In this document: positions 55,094-64,000 of the stretch, piece by piece
How positions within the stretch are numbered: position 1 is the stretch's first letter
How the letters are laid out: every line of letters starts with the position of its first letter
Assembly (NCBI GenBank): GCA_002077045.2
Contig: KZ111140.1
Coordinates: forward strand, 186,001-250,000
Direction: 5' to 3'
Origin: Rachicladosporium sp. CCFEE 5018
Taxonomy: Eukaryota > Ascomycota > Dothideomycetes > Cladosporiales > Cladosporiaceae
DNA length: 64,000 nt
Position numbers and translations under genes: made by a program
Notes under the pieces: generated by a model
The model's database searches: none
What the model saw: only the letters and a program-made list of their open reading frames with translations
What the model was told of the DNA's origin: nothing

Positions 55094-55932
55094 TGGATGC
55101 GAGGTGCAGCATATCAAAAAGAAAGGTGTGCGGGATACCACGACGATCTTGGTTTCCATTCCGGGAGTTCTGGGGGTTATGATGCAACGCGCGCGGCTGG
55201 GCCGCCTCGGGCATGGTGTTCGGCACAGAAATGTGGCCGTGATGGGGTATGTAGTGGCTCGAGATGCATGGCCAGCTGATATACGTACATAGAGCGAAAT
55301 GATCTGAACGTTACCACGCACAAGCTGGAATTACATTCCCCGATTCATTACCTCACGTGCTCTCACGTGCGCCCACCATCCTGGGAGCGGTCGTGGCACT
55401 TCTTCACTTGTCCTTTATGCAATGCGCATGGTGGTCTGTGCTGTAATTGTCGCGCAACGGGACTACGAGGCATAAAGTCGGTGGCTGTGGTACGCAGCTA
55501 TTGGACCTCAATATGATTGATCGGCAATACTGCGCGTATGCTGAGGACGGCAAGACCAGGCCGAGGTTGAGCACTCACGTCAGGATATGAGGATGACTTT
55601 GGGCTGGGTGTTGACCACTGGGACGGAGTACATTTCTGCTGACCAAAGTCTAATACTCTCTAGCGTCGTGAGGATACATCCATGCTGGCAGATCGTTGGC
55701 ACATATGTTGCTATCTCGCATGCCTCGTTTTGCAGAGACAAGACACTTGACCAAGTTTTGAAAATTCGACACTGGAAGAGCCCATCGAGCATACCGATAC
55801 TCGACAACAACTGTACGAAGAATCTGGTTATCGACATTGAGATACATACCAAGCAGACCAACGGTCGACACCGACAACACAAGGCATCTACCCCCGTACC
55901 CAAATATCTCGACCCTCTGCTTCACCGAAGCG
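55094..55932. other. Intergenic
   Basis: 840 bp; no gene seen. Confidence 0.55.
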
Positions 55933-56880
55933 ATGGTACATTACATATCTTCTTTTGCAAAAGACGATACGCTGGCTGTCGACCCGTCCGGCGAGGACGT
56001 CCATCGCGTCAAGAGACCTAGACTCAGCACGGGCAGTCTCGCGGCTTCTTGCGACTACACGGCGACCTTTTCGACTTGCATAACCATTCAGCAACGCAAC
56101 TATCTCATGGACGTTCTTCCTGCCGAACTGCGCAATCGGATCGTCGACGATGTCATCTCCTCGCAGCCACTCCTTCTCCAGATCAACAACGATAGGGTCT
56201 TCCTACGCGAAGGACGGAATAATCTCGCTATCACGCAAGTCTGCCGTCTGGCTCGTGAGCATCGCGATCAAGTTCGCAACTCCACTCGCATCCGCATTGT
56301 ACCCTGCAGAACGAGCCTGATTCACGAGACCTGCCGAGTCGGCGACAGCATGCTGCTCTTGGATCAGGTCAAGGACAATCTGAAGCCCGAGCGGCTGCTG
56401 GTGCTGAATGGTCGGAATATCACTGAGATAGAGATGTCGATCGGGAGCTTAGCGATCGAAGCTGTCGAGAAGAAGCCTGAAGAGGGGTCGCCAGAGTTGT
56501 GCTTTTACCTAAGGGGTCTCCGGACGGCGAGACAAGTGCTGACACTCGTTCGCCAAGCTATTGAGAAGCCTCTACCAGGCGTGGAGTGCGGCATTTCGCT
56601 ATGTCCAATCGATCTTGAGCAGCAGAAGGACTTGGAGATATGTCGAGTGATGGCCAGCTTGGAGCCGTTTGGGACGTTGGTTTTCAGGGGCCACTACCAT
56701 GGAAGTGCTGCAGCGCGGAGCGATCTTGAGGCGTACTTCCTGGCGCTTCGGAGGGGCTTTGCTGACGCACGAACGAATCGTAGAATTGATAATATTACCT
56801 GGGCGAAAGCAAGTGGGGAATTGCGGCACGTGGAGAGGCGCACAAAGACTATTCTGGCAGATCTCTTCGAGACTCCGTAA
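55933..56880 (+). CDS. F-box-like protein, paralogue 1
   Basis: Intronless, 315 residues from the ATG at 55933 (MVHYISSFAKDD). The motif DVLPAELRNRIVDDVIS is an F-box-like helix of the LPAELRNxI type common in Dothideomycete expansions, where it may connect to SCF ubiquitin ligases; the rest is unknown. Shared with the inverted paralogue at 57829-59094: LAITQVCRLAREH, RIRIVPCRTSLIHE and the downstream order. The open frame extends upstream to 55837 but only with a non-ATG codon. Confidence 0.65.
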   Translation: MVHYISSFAKDDTLAVDPSGEDVHRVKRPRLSTGSLAASCDYTATFSTCITIQQRNYLMDVLPAELRNRIVDDVISSQPLLLQINNDRVFLREGRNNLAITQVCRLAREHRDQVRNSTRIRIVPCRTSLIHETCRVGDSMLLLDQVKDNLKPERLLVLNGRNITEIEMSIGSLAIEAVEKKPEEGSPELCFYLRGLRTARQVLTLVRQAIEKPLPGVECGISLCPIDLEQQKDLEICRVMASLEPFGTLVFRGHYHGSAAARSDLEAYFLALRRGFADARTNRRIDNITWAKASGELRHVERRTKTILADLFETP

Positions 56881-57828
56881 CGGTAAGGTAACTGGCGAAC
56901 CTCGAGCATACAAGCCGACTGGTGGACTCTCGTTATAATTGTAAGGAGGCACGTACACAAGCGGGAGGGGAGGATGTCAACTCGGAGAATAGGGGGCCTT
57001 TGTAAAACTCGCAATTGCATTCGTGAGCATGATCCGGTGCATCGAACGAGATCTTCTCTCTGTTCCGTTATGTAGTCAAGCCTCCAGAAGACTTTGCTGA
57101 CCAAGAGTCAAGGCCATTGTCGGCGAAACTCCTACGTACTTCATCGGGAAGTGATGACAACCCAAGTCAGTCTCATGATCGTGCCTTTCTCATGAGTCAC
57201 ATACTCTCTGGCCGCTCATCCCGATCCCGACTGTATTTGCATAGGAGGGTTGGTAGATCCAGTGAGAGACGGCAAGTTTGATCGTAAATCAGAAGGATTT
57301 GTGCAGCGTATCGTCCGTATATACCTTGGTTTGCATACGTGCATCGACACCAGCATCTGGCTTCTTGCTATGATCAGCAAATGCAGCAACCAAAAGCTGT
57401 AGTGGCTAGCGAACAAGGACGAGACTTTGGCATGGCTGGAATCACCTTATTATCGAGTTGTGTCTGTGGAGAAGAGTTCTGTTCAAACGAGATGCTTTAC
57501 ATGTTCCTTATCGTAATGCTCTGAACTGTCAGCCATATCCACCTGCGTGCCCTCGAGCAAATGGTTGTTACTGTGCATTATTCCCTATCTACTCGTACAT
57601 TGGCCTTCTTAAGGATCATACTCAACCCATAACTCCGTCCCAATATCATATTCAACTACACACAAGCCTTTGATCGTCCCAAAAGATCGGCACCGCGCTG
57701 ACGAGGGCATGCAGAATCTACACTGTTCTCCTGCTGCTGGAGATGCAGCCGTGATAGCTGAACGTTCAGCATGCATGCCGCTGAGAATCCAATAGAGATC
57801 CTTCCGTGCAGATCAAAAGCCCGAGCAG
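56881..57828. other. Intergenic between convergent F-box-like paralogues
   Basis: 950 bp between two stops; no gene seen. Confidence 0.55.
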
Positions 57829-59094
57829 TCAGGGCAGTGCAAATGGCGGCGTCCTGAGAAGATACCTAAGCATCCATGATATCTGCCATTCGAGCATGAA
57901 TGTACGCGCTTTAAGCACACCCCAAAGAGGATTGTCGATCATGCCCTGGGTGTACGCCCACCAAAACCTGTGTCCTAGGTCGTCAAAGTAAGCGCGGGAG
58001 CTTGGCGACTCGACTTTCACCAGCAATGGTAGCAGGGGACCTAAGCGGCAGGCTTCTAACCAGGGCGACATGAACTGGCCAGACATGTCTATGGAGAGTG
58101 TCATCTGCGCAGTAGGAGCTAGTGTGTAAAGCGCCTTCCGTATCTCCAGAAGGCATTGATACGATGCCAGTATACCGTCTGCGAGTTCAGCTTGGCGATG
58201 GGCTTCCTCATTCAACTTTAGTCCCAGAAAGGGTACATGCCCGATGTCGATCTCGAGACCATTCCGTTGCAGTCGCTCGACACCTGCCTTTTCCAAGCCT
58301 GTGTAGATAGTGCGCCTCACCTCCTCGAGACCGTGGGCTCGATCGATACAGGTGTTGGCCTCGCCTATCAAGCTGTCCTGGCAGAGTCGAAGTCGGACAC
58401 GGACTTGATGCCTAGCTTGAGGAGCATGGAGGCGCGCTACACGACACATCTGCGCTATGGCAAGATGATGGCGCGGAACTCGCAGTTGCGCCCCGCATCC
58501 TATGGCCAGCTCGATAGGCTGTTGCGAGACCACTTCCTGAACGATCCTGTTTCGGATCTCCGCGGGGAGGCTAAGATAAAGGTTTCTCTCATTCTCCAGG
58601 TTGGCATCGTATGCTGTTGTCCACCGCGCCGCGGCAATCGCGGCACGCAGCAGCTGATCGTCGAGATCACCATCAATGTGGCTTTCCACTCGACCGGCAG
58701 GAGCGCTTGCTGCGTCATCGCAGTCTTGTGTATTGTCGTCGGACGCTCCAGGTGTACGAGGGAGCATGGATTCCGAGGGACTGGCGTGCCGATTTGTTGC
58801 ATCGATTGACGTCTGCGCCGTCTCCGAAGACACCGTTTCATCATGGGACTCGTCGCCAAGAGGCTGTACCTCTGCATGCGTCGAGGTCTGTGCGACGCAA
58901 CTCTCCGTGAATCTGCGCACTCTCTTACGCTCCCAGAATGCTCTCCAGAACGCAGTAGACTCGATTCGAGAAATAGGAGGACCCGCAGCCTCAGTAGCTC
59001 CCGTACATAGATAGCGGAGACACTGCAGAACGGGCAGTCTAGGAATCTTGCTTTTACAGGGCCGCCTCTTCGATTCATGTGGCCCATTTGACAT
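57829..59094 (-). CDS. F-box-like protein, paralogue 2
   Basis: Intronless, 421 residues from the ATG at 59094 (MSNGPHESKRR). The core SLPAEIRNRIVQEVVSQQPIELAI aligns with LPAELRNRIVDDVISSQPLLLQI of paralogue 1; LAIAQMCRVARLH and RVRLRLCQDSLIGE match as well. It has an extra acidic, Ser/Thr-rich N-terminal 130 residues (TQDCDDAASAPAGR, HIDGDLDDQLL) not in paralogue 1. The two genes converge 950 bp apart, consistent with an inverted local duplication followed by strong divergence. Function unknown beyond the F-box-like motif. Confidence 0.65.
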   Translation of the reverse strand: MSNGPHESKRRPCKSKIPRLPVLQCLRYLCTGATEAAGPPISRIESTAFWRAFWERKRVRRFTESCVAQTSTHAEVQPLGDESHDETVSSETAQTSIDATNRHASPSESMLPRTPGASDDNTQDCDDAASAPAGRVESHIDGDLDDQLLRAAIAAARWTTAYDANLENERNLYLSLPAEIRNRIVQEVVSQQPIELAIGCGAQLRVPRHHLAIAQMCRVARLHAPQARHQVRVRLRLCQDSLIGEANTCIDRAHGLEEVRRTIYTGLEKAGVERLQRNGLEIDIGHVPFLGLKLNEEAHRQAELADGILASYQCLLEIRKALYTLAPTAQMTLSIDMSGQFMSPWLEACRLGPLLPLLVKVESPSSRAYFDDLGHRFWWAYTQGMIDNPLWGVLKARTFMLEWQISWMLRYLLRTPPFALP

Positions 59095-60187
59095 GACATC
59101 TCCGACAGTATCCACGGCGTTCTTAGTACGGTTTTAGGGTATAGCCAGGACGAACGATCCAGGTAGAGCTTAGGATGTCCAAATATCGCAGAAAGCTAGA
59201 GAAAGTCAGTGAAGATGGTAGTCTGTATAGCAAGGCGACTGGGTATATTAGTCCGCACATTGCAGCCGTTGCATATCACTTCAGGTGTGGCAGAAGTGCA
59301 TATGGCGGTGCGACCTCATTACTGGGAAGCTATTGGTCAGCATGAATGATCAGTTCCTTAACCTTACTTTCCTATTGGCAAGGTCACCCGATCTCAGCAT
59401 CAATAGACTACCTGTTGGCTGCGACTGGCGCCCGAACGGTGCATTTACAGGTACTGGTCCATGAACAGAGTGCATACTGTCCTCGGTGGCTTGAGGACGC
59501 TGGTAGCTGTCCTCAACACCCACTTACGCGGATGGAAAAAGAAATGGAATAACCCGTGGGAGAAGTCAGGCCTGGAGCCCAGCAATTTGTGAAGATTCGC
59601 ATGCTGTGCCTCTCGCTCAGCATGTTCTCGCAACCAGAGCGCAGCTGTATGCTGCGCTGCAACAACGAAGTGCGAGTCATGCTATTGAGAAGAGACCATA
59701 AGGATAGATCTTGTGACTGTTCAGCAGCTACGTCCATCAATTTCTCGTGACTTTCATCCCAAGTCGAGGTCGGAAGTAGGTGTCTCTGGACCTGTCCGCG
59801 GAGTTGTAGCATTCGATACCAGCCTCATCGTAGTCCAAGGACATTGCGTAGTAAGTAATGAATATCGCGAGGCCAAGAAGAGCTTACGTGCTTTGAGCGA
59901 GCCCGAAGTGAAGTGCCGATTTTTTAGACTACATGACATCGATTCGAAGTAAGCTGCCGTTTCGCATTCCTATAGGTACATAATGGCCGTTGTATGCTCG
60001 TTGAAGTGATCTCTCGTCGTCCCCCGTCCCGGACCCAGCGTTCGTCGTGCACTGGCAATCTCGTATGCACTGAAGCAAGAACCTTGATGACTCTTCGTCC
60101 GAGAGGTGCAGTGATTCTGTGCGTGCCAGATTGTGTTCGTGCAGTCTGGAAGAAGCGTTGAATGGAGATGAACGAGGAGAAGATCTC
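59095..60187. other. Intergenic
   Basis: 1.1 kb; only short frames, no gene seen. Confidence 0.55.
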
Positions 60188-61169
60188 TCATCGAAGTACT
60201 TGATGCCTGTCCTCGAAGTCAGCTCGGCACATGCACCCACCGCCGGCCTCACTCGACAGATCATACCTTTGCAGCACCGACTCGAGCGTCAGCGCACTCA
60301 ACTCCGCGTCCTCCGGTATCTCTCCTACAATCGGCACAAGACCTGCGAACTTCTCGCCCGCTCTATAGGCGATGAGTGCAGGTACGCCGGCAGGCTCCAT
60401 CTCAGCATCCTGATAGTGCAGCTTCACGAATCGCACATCTTGGTGCTTCTGCGCTAGCGTTTGTAGGCAGTCTTCGATGGCTTGACTGACTTGCGACTGC
60501 CTTGCCGTTAGCTGAGCATACTGGCCCCTGTTGAAGTGCAAAGCTTACGATGTCGTCGTAGATATAGACCACAACAACAGTATCCCCACCACTCCCCTCT
60601 ACAGCCTCTAAATATCCATCCCCGTCCACAGTCACCATAGCGCCGTATAACCGCCTCTGCCGTACTCGACTGTGCATCTTGCTCTCGAACCCACCGCCCT
60701 GCAGCTCTTTCAACCGACCTTCTCTCCACTTTGACATGAACTCTCCATCACCATCTTCTAGTCCAAACTCGTCGTCTTCATCATCATTCTCCCCACGTTT
60801 CTCTTCCAAGATCTGCTCCCTTCTCGACAACTTTTGCCCAATGTGCTGCGGCAGCGTACTCGTACTCCTCAAACTCGTCCGGTGCACTCTCTGCGAGTCT
60901 CTGTAGTTCTGAGCATCCGAGATGACGCCTTTAGGGCCAGTGTTGGCGCCATAACGAGTTCGGGGAATGGTGGGACGACCACTGCTCATGCTTGCGCGAG
61001 GAACATATTCGTCTGGATCCTGGATCGAAGCTGGAGGTGTGCGATCTTCATCGTCGTCGGAAAGATTCAGGAAGGAGCGGGCGTCGTCATTGTCGTCTTC
61101 TGGGTGATGTGAACGATGTGACTTATCGCGCATAAGATCGTTGAACTCGGCTTGCGCGGGGGTAGCCAT
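60188..61169 (-). CDS. Phosducin-like protein
   Basis: CDS complement(join(60188..60206,60267..60496,60549..61169)), 289 residues. Phosducin-like proteins work with the CCT chaperonin to fold G-beta and assemble the beta-gamma dimer (BDM-1/PhnA in fungi). The N-terminus is acidic (HPEDDNDDARSFLNLSDDDED) with GPKGVISDAQNYRDSQ, a phosducin helix-1-type motif. The thioredoxin-like domain runs from GDTVVVVYIYDDI across a 52-bp intron to EDCLQTLAQKHQDVRFVKLHYQDAEM, GVPALIAYRAGEKFAGLVPIVGEI. The last intron (60207-60266, 60 bp, GCTGAC branch) leaves a seven-codon exon ending HQVLR; it has no in-frame stop, so retention would add 20 residues. It lies 1.3 kb from the G-beta gene, a fitting neighbour. 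Confidence 0.88.
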
Positions 61170-62491
61170 GTTGGCGAGATGATGAGGGAGTAAAGAGTCG
61201 GAGCTGCGCTATCCGCTTGGGAATCGAGGCAGCGATAGCAATGTTCTGGTTGGTACTGAAGGTAGCAAACAGTCTGACCAGATACTGTACGCTCAACAGT
61301 CAATACCCGTCCTCGCTGTCCAATACGGTATTGCCCCTCCCCGGCAAACGCCTACAAGATACCAAGCATGCACCCTCCAGGAGTACTCCAAGTCAGTCAC
61401 CGCAAATATCCCGTGCCAGTATGCACAGAAGGCCGAAGTTTAGATGAAGTCCCATCTCACTTCCACCCAGACCGCCTCGATAAGTGGAGACTCTAGTCAC
61501 GCCTCATCGGTTACAATCAACGAACGTTCGGCCTCATGCTGCTGACTCCCTACTTCCGCAGACAAGGGTATGGCATGAGATCTCAAGAAGCGTGATGATG
61601 AAACATGCCGGCCCTTGGGTCAATCTGCTCGTGCATCATTAGTCACTGCGGGCCGTGGGTGACATATGCAAGGTACCCGAGCAGCACCGAGCTTACATGG
61701 AGAGCGATGCTGTACATCACGCGAGTTGCGGGCATGGATCACAATCGACGGCGTGTGCGTGTCAGATCGATAGAAGTGGTTTGTTGCAAAGGAACGCTTG
61801 GCCCGTGGACGATGTATCGTACGGACAGTCAAAAAAAGAACATCAATTTCAGAAGAGGATCCTGGATATAAACCCTGCCTCGCCTCTCCATCCTGCTATC
61901 GTAGCCCACCCATCGCAGCCCAAAAGTCCCGCCCATGCACAGCTGCGTGCAGAAGTTCTCCCAGCTAGATGTAACACACACCCGCAGTACAATTCAAAGT
62001 AGCACAATTGAACATTCCTGCCCGCTCCCCTTCTATGGTGGAAAATCTCGGGGTGGATGACGCCTGGTAGGTCCCTGTCGTGGTGTCTTTGACTTGACGC
62101 TGACAGTAAGTGAATCGAGGGAGAGGGCTGCGCCTGATGTGGTCCAAAGTCAGGCGGTTTGAGGTGATCGAAAAAGGAGATTAGTAGTATTGGCACATGA
62201 GCGCTATTCGTCCGCAGAAGCTCATGAATGAGCATTCTGTCCATCGCCCGATGAGGTCCAGGAAAGTCGTGCGCCGAAGTAGTCAAGACAGGTCAGTCTC
62301 TGGTATCGACTTGCGTCGCGTGCTCATTCGCCACACCGTACATGTAGAGGTAGGAGGTTCATGTCAGTCGTCTGTGTGCAACGAACAGCAACAACAGCAA
62401 GCGCCAGAGTGTTGCGAATACTGCCTCCTTGCACGACGTGAGGTCTGCCTCAACAGTCGTTGGGCATACCTGCTTAGCTTGGCGTTGAAGA
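61170..62491. other. Intergenic
   Basis: 1.3 kb between the phosducin-like start and the G-beta stop, both on the minus strand; no gene seen. Confidence 0.55.
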
Positions 62492-63761
62492 TCATGCCCA
62501 GATCCGGAGCTGCAGAAGGCAGGAGTAAGCGAAATTGGCCTGTGCAACGGGATGAGGAAGGAGCTTACCATCGAATCCCATGAACCTGTGCACAACGACA
62601 TCGCATCGTTCGACACGCCCAGACAGCTTACGCGGTTGTCGTGGCCTTGCAGTGTGCCTACGCGCTCGCCGCGGAGGACGTCCCAGACCTGCGGATTGTT
62701 AATGACCGAGCATGTGCGACATGCGTGGGGAAACATACCTTGCACTCGAAGTCGTCGTAGCCTTCAAAGAGCAGTCGTCCTGACACGGAGAAAGCCACAG
62801 AGGTGATGCCGCACACGGGCTCGCCGATCTGCGGACTTGTCAGTGATTGTTATTTCCAAGCCCTCGCGCACGCAGCTTACTGTGTAATTTTGCAGCTCGC
62901 GATCTGCCCGTATGTCGAACAGTCTGCATGAAGCATCGTCCGAGCCAGTGCCGAAAGCATTGCCATTGGGGAAGAATTGGATCGCGTTGATATCCGAATC
63001 GTGCGCAGCAAATGTCTGACTGCACTTCTGCTGGCGAATATCCCATAGCTTCGCAAATGCATCGCAAGCGCCGGACACAAATTGATTGTTATCCAGCGGG
63101 TTGATGCTCAAGCTCATCACATCGCCTAAGTGGTCCGCGAATTCTGTGATCTTCTGGCCAGTCTCGATATCCCACAACACGCAGGTCATGTCGCCTGACG
63201 AGGTGAGGATGCGGCGGTCGTTGATGAAGCGACAGCATGACAGATACCCGGAGTGCCCACTAAGCTCCCGTGCCACTCGCGTGGGCCCGTCTCTCGCGCT
63301 GAGGTTGTAGATCGAGCAGATGTTGTCGAGACCACCGTAAGCCACGTAGTTCCCACTAGGCGAGTACGCGCAAGTCATCACCCATGAAGATCGGAGGGGA
63401 ATAGCGTGGACCTTATTTGTCGTGTATGCATCCCAGATAATTAGCTTGCCATCTTGTGATGCGGATACGAGATGCCGGCGGTCAGTCGACCAGTGCATGG
63501 CGTAGATCTTCGCGAGATGACCTTTGAGCGTCCGTTTCGTCCGCATAGACAGGCGCGGTAGCTGTTCTGTACGTTGTCGCGCAAGATCGCGCACTGTGGT
63601 AGTGTTTGTCAGCTTGGCGTGGTGCACTCATAACAGCAGCACCATCACTCACGCGTCGTATCGGCCAGCTCATCCTTCTTACGCTTTATCCTGTCCTTCA
63701 GCGCCTCTGCATCCCGCCTCGCGAACTGTATCTTCTGCTGGATGCCTTCCGCGTCCGCCAT
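62492..63761 (-). CDS. Heterotrimeric G-protein beta subunit
   Basis: CDS complement(join(62492..62509,62569..62688,62739..62828,62881..63593,63653..63761)), 349 residues. The fungal Gbeta (SfaD/Gnb-1/Ste4 role) couples receptors to growth, sporulation and mating signalling. The N-terminal coiled coil ([26 protein letters not shown]) binds G-gamma. Seven WD repeats follow, e.g. [71 protein letters not shown], ending SWDSMLRIWA. The 18-bp last exon is found by its CTCCGGATCTGGGCATGA sequence. Introns of 52, 50, 58 and 59 bp are typical. The start ATG at 63761 fits the family. Confidence 0.95.
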
Positions 63762-64000
63762 GCCGAAATGCGCTTTGCGGAGAAGCTTCAATGGCTTGTC
63801 GCGGGCCCTGAAAGCTGGAGTTGCAAAGCACGCAGAGCTGACGTGAGGTTGCCGGTAATATTGCGTGCTGCAGTCGAGCAAACGAGTGACAGCTGGAGCA
63901 GCAGTGGAGGCGAACGTCCGGCAGCGGAACGCCCAGGCCGACGTGTCAGTGTGGGTGTGGCGGCGCCGGCTGGCGTGCGCGCGCGGAGAACACGGTGAGG

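Overview
The window reads as a chromosome segment of a filamentous ascomycete (Pezizomycotina). Dothideomycetes, in the Capnodiales/Mycosphaerellales neighbourhood, is my best guess; this comes from gene style and is not proven. The support is: protein genes on both strands; many introns of 41-135 bp with GT..AG ends and CTAAC/CTGAC branch points; short intergenic spacers; and fungal gene families (grainyhead/CP2 factor, PalB/Rim13 calpain, AA9 LPMO with CBM1, Tif3/eIF4B, Dpb11, CWH43). I rebuilt splice sites by hand and each model below keeps frame across its introns unless I say otherwise. I found no convincing tRNA, rRNA, transposon or CRISPR.

Layout. 1-461 is a piece of an eIF4B gene that recurs at 43610-44070 with seven silent differences; a 100-N gap then joins it to the 3' part of CWH43 (562-1744). 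Next come a CP2/grainyhead transcription factor (3267-5971), a gene-poor 2.8 kb, a Ser-rich unknown (8801-10834), a four-exon ribosomal protein L29 gene (11670-12083) and mitochondrial aconitase (12521-15248). From 16 to 24 kb lie a Bud20-type zinc-finger ribosome-export factor, a doubtful small membrane protein, a hexapeptide acetyltransferase, two J-domain paralogues facing each other, and the PalB/Rim13 pH-signalling protease. From 24 to 36 kb are a small mitochondrial-type membrane protein, a peroxisomal carrier, a PPxY unknown, an AA9 LPMO, a Sec2-type exchange factor, a GMC oxidoreductase with an apparent frameshift, an eIF4E-family protein and porphobilinogen deaminase. From 36 to 45 kb are a low-complexity protein, a tandem pair of an unknown family (second copy one base out of frame at a splice), a protein with a STAND-type N-terminus but no NTPase, full eIF4B (with its own N gap) and a Tim17-like protein. 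From 46 to 64 kb are a U-box cyclophilin, Dpb11, a Rod1-type arrestin, an inverted pair of F-box-like paralogues, a phosducin-like protein and the G-protein beta subunit.

How genes relate. Most are unrelated housekeeping genes. Functional links that can be named: phosducin-like protein and G-beta lie 2.3 kb apart (phosducin-like proteins act in G-beta/gamma assembly); PalB and the arrestin belong to pathways that meet at endosomal/ubiquitin sorting; L29, Bud20, eIF4B and the eIF4E homologue serve translation. I see no secondary-metabolite cluster and no clear new multi-gene system. The most unusual features are the duplicated eIF4B fragment at a gap, the recent local paralogue pairs, and two or three genes with single-base frame problems.
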